A DNA stretch of 64,000 nt. Source: Haliotis asinina (Eukaryota; Mollusca; Gastropoda; Lepetellida; Haliotidae). Location of the stretch: positions 23,457,753-23,521,752 of the forward strand of contig NC_090290.1 of the NCBI RefSeq assembly GCF_037392515.1, given 5' to 3'. Positions 57,428 through 64,000 of the stretch are shown here, piece after piece. The position numbers were made by a program, and so were the translations under genes. The notes below the pieces were generated by a model. The model was not told the origin of the DNA. It did no database searches and worked only from the letters and a program-made list of their open reading frames with translations. Each line of letters starts with the position of its first letter. Position 1 is the first letter of the stretch.

Positions 57428-58489
57428 CAGGGCACCCACAGTCAAAGATTCAATGAACTTAGAATGTTTTTACTATTATGGGGATATCGAAAATCTCTGT
57501 TGAAAACGGAATAAAGCGTTACAGCAGAGATGATCTTCTGACAGGAACGATGAAACAAATCATTGAGGATAAGGTTTTGTATCTATCTTTTGTATCTACT
57601 TATAATCCGGTGAACCCAAATGTGTTCCAGAACATCAAAACAAACATGTGCATCCTATAACAAGACTAAAAACTGAAATCAATGCCGATAGCCAGAGAAA
57701 ATAATGAGTAGCAAAAGACAAATCAGTATCTTAAAAAGACCCTAACAAAAGCAAACTGTATTTTTTTAATCAATGTATCAAATCCTACTGTGTCCAGACG
57801 TCAATAGAAGTGACTGTGAAACGTATCGACATATTGCTGAAGGGCATTGTAACTTTCACGAGACAGAGATTTTTATGTAAAAATGTGGCCATCCTTCCAA
57901 AAATATAATATGTGCCACAGCATAAATTTAAGAGGGTTCGTGTCCCCATGTATCTCATTGAGTGAACATCTGGAAATTTACGATCTTTCCTTTTCATCAA
58001 GTTCGAAATTCGGACAAAGTAAAACGAATTTTAAAAGAACACTATCTAAGAGGTAGTTCAAACCATGTTAAAGATCACGTATACTCCAGGGGATGCAAAT
58101 GCATAAATCAGCAATTGGCAGCGTCATAAATGAAACCCCGTCATTAAAACTGCTCAATTCGATCTTTAATTACCTTAAATCGAAATTTTTGAGAACAGTG
58201 CACAATTCTCAGCCGCAAACGAAATTTCAACCAATCAGAGCGTCTCCGTGACGTAATAGTAGGTACAGATATGAGGGTCTATGCAGAGCTGATCTACATT
58301 TCAGGGGGTAAACTATTTCGTTTACAGGTTTTTACAAACCTGAAATCGTGACAGCTGTTGTAAAATCTGAAAGCTCTATGTTCTCACAGTCTACTATCAA
58401 TTCTCCTGCTTTGCCTAGTTTCCGAGTTACAACCCTTGTTTTCATAGACGATTCTGTCAAAATCACTTGGTGTCGCTTGGTTGTAATCT
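57428..58489. other. Spacer, no recognised feature
   Basis: Short frames only, no element ends recognised. Confidence 0.3.
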
Positions 58490-59110
58490 GTGTTAGGTGG
58501 TATAACCTACACGTTATTTGTCATCATTCACTTGATGCTCAGTTAATGAATTTATAACAGGTATAATTAGTGGTAACGCCACATAGATTACCCGACTAAG
58601 GCCCCCATTTGGCATTTATTGTGTCTGGATCGATCAAAGGATTAACCGATAACACGCTGATTGATTACTTACTTTTGTGCGGATTTCAATGGGGGTTTGT
58701 CAAAAGGTAGTGTTTATGTATGTACATTTACTAATCTATACTGAATACACTCTGTCGTGTATGTCTCTATGTAAAAACAACACCCTTGTTTCAAAGGATT
58801 AACCGCCAATACATTGATTGATTGCTCATTATTGGCTAACTAAATCACTTTTTTTAAATGAATGACGTACATTATGCAATTAGTTGCCAGGTGTGCTAGC
58901 TTGGGTGACCAGTAAGACTATACAGCAATGTGAAAAACCTGAAACGATACATCACGTTTTCGACTGTTAAAAGACACATGACCTGGGAAATCTGCGATGA
59001 ATAATATACTAATATCACTCGTTTTTGTGGAAATTGATGGATACATTCCTCGAACCTGGCATTGCTTCTATAACTTTAATTTGTTTTAGTTTTAATATTT
59101 GCATTTTGTT
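58490..59110. repeat. Non-coding block B, copy 2
   Basis: Direct-orientation match to 47290-48020. No TIRs or target duplication were found here, so this is probably a fragment of the same element family. It is interrupted on its right by tRNA-like sequence. Confidence 0.7.
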
Positions 59111-59111
59111 T

Positions 59112-59192
59112 TTATCAGGCACCAAATCGCCAGCACACAAAGTTAGCTGCCTAACCCGCTCAGCCACCGCGACTTCCATAGTGGAAGTCGCG
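59112..59192 (-). mobile_element. tRNA-Ser/Leu-like SINE head ending in a hairpin
   Basis: Minus strand: GTCGCGGTGGCTGAGCGGGT (class II tRNA box A pattern) then TAGGCAGCTAACTTTGTGTG. Positions 59168-59178 (CGCGACTTCCA) are exactly inverted at 59182-59192 with a 3-nt loop. A second head, TGGAAGTCGCGGTGGCTGAG, lies in plus orientation at 59394-59419. Confidence 0.6.
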
Positions 59193-59429
59193 ACCGAAAA
59201 ACCGAAAAAGTGCTAGAATTTGTACTTTACTGAGAAAGTGAAATCCCAAATATGACATGTTGCATTTGACCACTTTCGAAAGTGGCATCGTGTAATCATA
59301 GCTTTCGGCCGTGGGAGCCGTGCCAATTCACACTTATCAGAGGGGTACACAAAGTACGCAGTCTAGACTACCAGTTGTCCGACTTTCATTTTGTGGAAGT
59401 CGCGGTGGCTGAGCGGTTTCACTGGTAGT

Positions 59430-60947
59430 AAAATATGTATTTTAGTGATGGACATTAGGATTTTACATGACATTGTTTATAACATAACAATTTCACTCTT
59501 GGAAGTGAGGTAGAGGGCAATATAATATCACTTACGATAATATTGGCACTTCGACCACAACCTCGTGTCCGAGGAAGATAGCGTTATATTCATGCAAAAT
59601 CCTTTTGGTCAGCAACGTGCTGTCTTTACTTTATAAACTCGATGAAACTTGAACTCCATTTTCTATCCTGGAAGCGTGGTAGGGGGCGAACGATCCGATT
59701 TAGTATATTCCACAGGCTTCCACAACGCTCACTTCGCACACACAAACAACCAATTTAAGCACACACTACGGGGTCCGGTGGAAATCTGTGCATAGTGACA
59801 CCATCACTCGACCCCAAGGAGCAATTGACGGCAACACAACAATTCGGCATGTCTTTGGTGACGTCGAGAAATCAGCAAAATGACGAAATTCCTACATATT
59901 TTCTATATAACTACTGAAAACTGAAAATCGTTCCTTCCATGGCGTCACTGTAGGGCTGTGACGACAGAGTTACGTAACCCGTCTGTGGTTTCGTTTGCGG
60001 GCAGAGAGAAGCAGACGGCTTTTTAGCAACTTTTGAGCGCTTGGTATTAATTAACCACAAGTTTGTTTTTGGGGTTTTTTTTAAAAAAAAATGGTGTTTT
60101 CCGTCTATGACTAACCAGAAATCTTTCATATACAGATGTAAAAAGAGTACCAAAAAGTTGAGTTTAGTCGTTCTTTAAACCATTTTAAGCTGTAGCCTTG
60201 TCGCACTAGTATGTTGTTCCAACATTAATGTAATAACGTCATACTGTAACAGAAGTTTACAACGTATTTATCTCACCACCATAGAAAATATACAAAGTCT
60301 ATAATTTTGTTTCATCATGAAGAACAATAACCTTGCTACCGACATGTAAACAAACGTTCGTTTGTCTCTCGACTGAATTATTAAAATCACTGAACCATGT
60401 TCTGACAAGTTCAAAAATGCTTTTAGAAATGGTTAATTATGTTTAAGTTGAGTGTGCAAATGATGCAAATTATAGAATAGTTTAAACAAAGCAGTGATAG
60501 TTAATAAAATATATCTGGACAGGGTGTACTCAGAAACAGTTGATCGAACGGATTTCGATCTCCGGGCACTGCATGCGTCACGACGTCATACGATTGTTTT
60601 TCCAATTGTCACCCTCCTGGGAGGGGTAAGATACATATATATTCAGTAAGAATTATAAGGTTTTATAAGCTCATAATTCCAAACTTAAATCAACAATATT
60701 CCAACACTGCATACATAATCAAACAAGCAATGGCAGGTTTTTGATAATTTTCAGACAACTGTCATGCAAATAATTACGATCAAATTGTGCAAATAACTGA
60801 AAGCATATGTTTCGCATATGCAAATACAGGGAGAAAATTACGGTTTAAATGTTATGAAGAAGCTAGAGAATTACGTGCAAACGAATGTATTGGATGATGC
60901 TAATGCAAGGATCTGATCGGTTTATGGCTGATCACACAAGTGATCAA
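59430..60947. other. Spacer, no recognised feature
   Basis: No gene, array or element ends recognised. Confidence 0.3.
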
Positions 60948-61012
60948 AAGCAGTGCTGGAGATTAGGTGCCTGACTCTGAGGGTGTGGGTTCGAATCCCG
61001 AATGGGATTCAA
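60948..61012 (+). mobile_element. tRNA-like SINE head fragment
   Basis: GGTGCCTGACTCTGAGGGTG and GGGTTCGAATCCCGAATGG resemble the 3' half of the Ser/Leu-type head seen at 59112 and 59394. Confidence 0.45.
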
Positions 61013-61715
61013 GAAAGTAGGGGAGCTGTACTTTCAATGGATGATTGTCGAAATTGGGAGAAATATGGGATTGTATCAATATTGATAAAAATAATAATGG
61101 ATGTTTTGAGAATGCATCACCACATGGATTTCATTCAAGGCAAAGCTGTTCGTTCAGTTATCCCCCTTGTTAAGTGACTGGAGTATGACATGAACATTTC
61201 AGGTTTACAATTTTCAGTCAGTAGTGTGATTTGACCCGGAAAACCCTAACCATGCACAGAGGCAAGAAAATTATCGGGAAAAATGGTCTATAGTGATTTA
61301 TTGACCTGCCTGAAAAACGTCACGATTCATAATGTCACCCCGTGCACGTGTTGGAGGCTCCCACGTTGTGCACGTGCTTCCCATGCATTGTGTTTGCACG
61401 TGGTGATAACGTGAAATGATGCTGCATACACAAGATGAATGTTATTGTAACGCTCCTCAATGGGTTTTCTTTCTACCAGACTTCAAAGTTAAGGTTCCCC
61501 TACCTTTTTTGAAGAGTATATAATATATGTTAGGTTCATGTATATTTAAAACTCAGTGATATGAAAATAAGAAGAAAAGATTAGCCGATATTCTTTAGAC
61601 ACACGGGAGGGGGAACATAACATAGGCGCACGCATTTTCCTTTCCTGTCTTGGCTTATTCCTAATAATGTCACCTTTGCTTGTGCAAATAATCGGTTGGT
61701 AAGCGGGCAATAAAC

Positions 61716-62262
61716 TCTGTTTACCCATTCACCAATGAATCACTTGTGACTATGAACTGATGCCTCACTTCATACCTTCATTGAAGATAAGGTCCACGCG
61801 TGCATAATATTATTTACAACACCCCTACGTACCCCTTCCCATATACAAGAATATTACATTGTCTGCGATAGAATCAACAATTTACTTACCTCATTTCCGA
61901 TGCAAATATCATTTGAAATCCAGACACATGTTAGAAGTAAACAACATGCAATATATGATGGATTAAAAAATCGTAAACTGTGTGTGAGCGCCCTGAACTC
62001 TGTGTGAGAGTCAGTCGCCTTGTGCCATTTTAAACATAGAGCTCTGCCATGTGACTATATGGCTTTCACCTTGAAACTCATTTCAATGGGAATTTTGCTC
62101 TGCTTATGGTTGGAGACATTTGTTGAGGCTCTCTACCTGTGTACCCCAGTGTTGTGTGTTTATTTGAAAAATGATGAAGCATAATTAACAAATTAACATT
62201 TATTAGTGTACACATGCTTTAAAATGAAAAATACTGCAGCATACTGTGAATTATTCGCGGTT
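61716..62262. repeat. Non-coding block A, copy 2
   Basis: Direct-orientation match to 32312-32890, see there. Both copies conserve a consensus-like donor (ATGAG/GTAAGTAAA) on the minus strand. Confidence 0.75.
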
Positions 62263-62729
62263 ATTTATGGTGTTTTATGTTGAGAACACAACTTTTTAAT
62301 AGCCCGAAGGCAAGAAAGAAGAAAATAGTATATATTAAGTATATTTAAGAGCCGTAAATACGACGCTCGCTTTAGTTGTGATAATGAAGCTGTGATTATT
62401 GTTCATAATAGAGATATTGTTTTAGATCTTATTGCAGTTGCACAAGCCACTGCGCCACCTTCCTTGGACTCATTTGTAAACAGACATTTAAAGAGACAGT
62501 CAGGCTTATTTGGTAATTTAGACCAAGGTCCCATAATACATACATTTGGCAAAAGTAAAACACACTGAGTAAAGTTAAGTATAGTTTAGTAATGACTTAT
62601 GTTACATTTATTCGTCCCTTCTACGGCGACCTTGCGAAAGGTATTTTGCTCAATGATTTAAAAATATGTATATTGCTCGATGACAACAACAGGATCAAGG
62701 TTCCTGCTGTGGTGGGTGAGTCAAATGTA
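62263..62729. other. Spacer before the LINE fragment
   Basis: May contain LINE 3' sequence, but no poly-A or repeat end is clear. Confidence 0.25.
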
Positions 62730-63838
62730 TTAAAAACGATCAGATCTTTGTTGAGAATATTTCGGACACTTTAATAAAATATGGAATACATCTTCGATAT
62801 AATCAAGGCCAGTATCATGGCAACACAGGCAAAGACGTTTGTTATATGTAGTGTTTGTATGACGACCACATTCCACTGCGAGTCTGAAGTTACAACACCG
62901 ACATTGACTCATGATCTGGGAGCACTGGTTAAATATGGTTCCACGCTTAGAGATGATTCATATTGTGAATACTAATTACGTCTGGCTGGCGAAATTAGCG
63001 CTGCATACCAGGTTGAGTGAAGCAGTCATAGAATGTCTGTTCAAACATTTCTATGAATGTGGATGCCACTGCTTAAAAGTTCATTTCCCTTGAACACGCG
63101 GAGAACGCGTGTAACACGCATGTGACACGGGTGTGCAACGAATGTGCATCGTGTGTGAGTCTCGGGTCAAACGGGTGTGCAACGCATATGCAACGCATAT
63201 TCTTGAAATATCCATACGAACCCAAATCCATACTGATATGCCCTATAAGGAAGTCTCGTGGAAGATTCGTGGAAGCTGCATCAATGTGCACCGATCTTGA
63301 GATGTATTGATACTGGAGGGGAGCTCTCCCATATTCTCCCAGAACCATGTTGTTGGTAGTTTTACCGACATTAAGAAATGATTTGCAAAATCTGGTGTGC
63401 ACTGTCTCAATAATTTTACAGCAACTTGGTTCCCCATATTTCAGATCTGTAAAGGAGTATTGACGCAATCATAGAGTCAAACGTCTTAAACAATTCATCA
63501 TTGTTCACATATCCAACACGTCTTTGTCGATAGACAATCGACAAAGACAAGTTTTTCGCTTTTGTCTATGATAATCTTGGAGTAAACTCGGTACCTATGT
63601 ATCTATACATATTAACAACCTCAACTTGTGTTCCATTTCAAAACCACTTCTCATAATCCCTGTCAGGACCTCCATTGCAAAATACCATTATTTCAGTTTT
63701 TTCAAACATCACCTTCATTCCAGTCTCTGCACAGAACTTTTCACCAACATTAATGTTCCTTTGAAGCTGCGTATCACTGTCAGATACAGATGAGACATCT
63801 TTAGGATATAGGAGAGAGTGAGTTTTACACCCCACTCA
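62730..63838 (-). pseudogene. LINE reverse transcriptase, 3' fragment
   Basis: Minus strand, from the 5' side: DTQLQRNINVGEKFCAETGM, then KVMFEKTEIMVFCNGGP (typical RT palm end), a decayed linker, VHTRFCKSFLNVGKTTNNMV with LGEYGRAPLQYQYI, then about 250 bp of other sequence, and finally CLCCHDTGLDYIEDVFHILL with KCPKYSQQR, the Cys/His C-terminal motif of many non-LTR elements. Several stops and frameshifts; 5' part missing. I do not assign a clade. Confidence 0.7.
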
Positions 63839-63880
63839 ACAATATTCCAGCTATATGGCGGCGGTCGGCAAATAATCCAT
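63815..63880 (-). mobile_element. SINE family 1 tail fragment
   Basis: GTGAGTTTTACACCCCACTC then ATTCCAGCTATATGGCGGC. Confidence 0.65.
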
Positions 63881-63924
63881 GGTATTCACATCGTACACGT
63901 TATTTTCCATAATATCATCATCAC

Positions 63925-63969
63925 ATCACATCACACACGCACACACACACACACACACGCACACATGCA

Positions 63970-64000
<31 letters not shown>
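63925..64000. repeat. (CA)n and (GA)n microsatellite at the window end
   Basis: Imperfect CACA runs with GC and TG interruptions, switching to GAGAGA for the last 15 bases. Confidence 0.95.

Noticed and set aside
47290..59110. Interpretation of block B as a duplicated ferroportin enhancer
   Set aside because: Copy 1 lies inside an element with inverted repeats and an 8-bp duplication, so a transposon origin is simpler. Kept only as a secondary possibility.

Overview
This is eukaryotic, intron-rich, AT-rich nuclear DNA from a mollusc, most likely a vetigastropod of the abalone (Haliotis) type. The basis is two abundant SINE families that I associate with Haliotis genomic DNA, TGTTAC...GTAACA solo LTRs, mollusc-style GGTGACCTTGACC satellites, and a ferroportin gene with invertebrate exon structure. 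The genus is inferred, not proven.

Gene layout. (1) Positions 1-4620, minus strand: the 5' part of an unrecognised multi-exon gene. Four phase-compatible exons give about 297 codons, and the gene runs off the left edge. (2) 7619-8866, minus: an intronless secreted leucine-rich-repeat protein with an LRRCT cap, a Ser/Thr-rich stalk and a hydrophobic C-terminus suggesting a GPI anchor. (3) About 20.8-22.0 kb, minus: possible exons of a proline-rich protein that read into a 31-bp minisatellite; weak. (4) 35654-50989, plus: a complete eight-coding-exon ferroportin (SLC40A1-type iron exporter). All seven splice phases agree and the joined frame is 732 residues. It is the best-supported gene and occupies the middle of the window.

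The rest is mostly repeats. Two SINE families occur in about 25 copies and share a 3' tail. Other elements are: a Tc1 element with intact TIRs and TA duplications (18.1-19.5 kb); a second Tc1 relic (22.8-23.7 kb) inside a 3.8-kb span with CCCAGGTAGCA ends; a Merlin-type transposase pseudogene (26.8-28.0 kb); a MULE with a 9-bp target duplication (56.2-57.4 kb); a LINE fragment (62.7-63.8 kb); a MITE family with exact 10-bp duplications; and a solo LTR in a ferroportin intron that is itself split by a 2-kb element with an 8-bp duplication. There are also several minisatellites and satellites. About half the window shows no recognisable feature.

The most interesting biology is in ferroportin. 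It keeps the family fold and the first metal-binding aspartate, but three other residues that bind metal in vertebrate ferroportin (human H43, C326, H507) are Ala, Val and Phe here. Its extended N-terminal tail contains FDNPVY, the LDL-receptor-type endocytosis motif.
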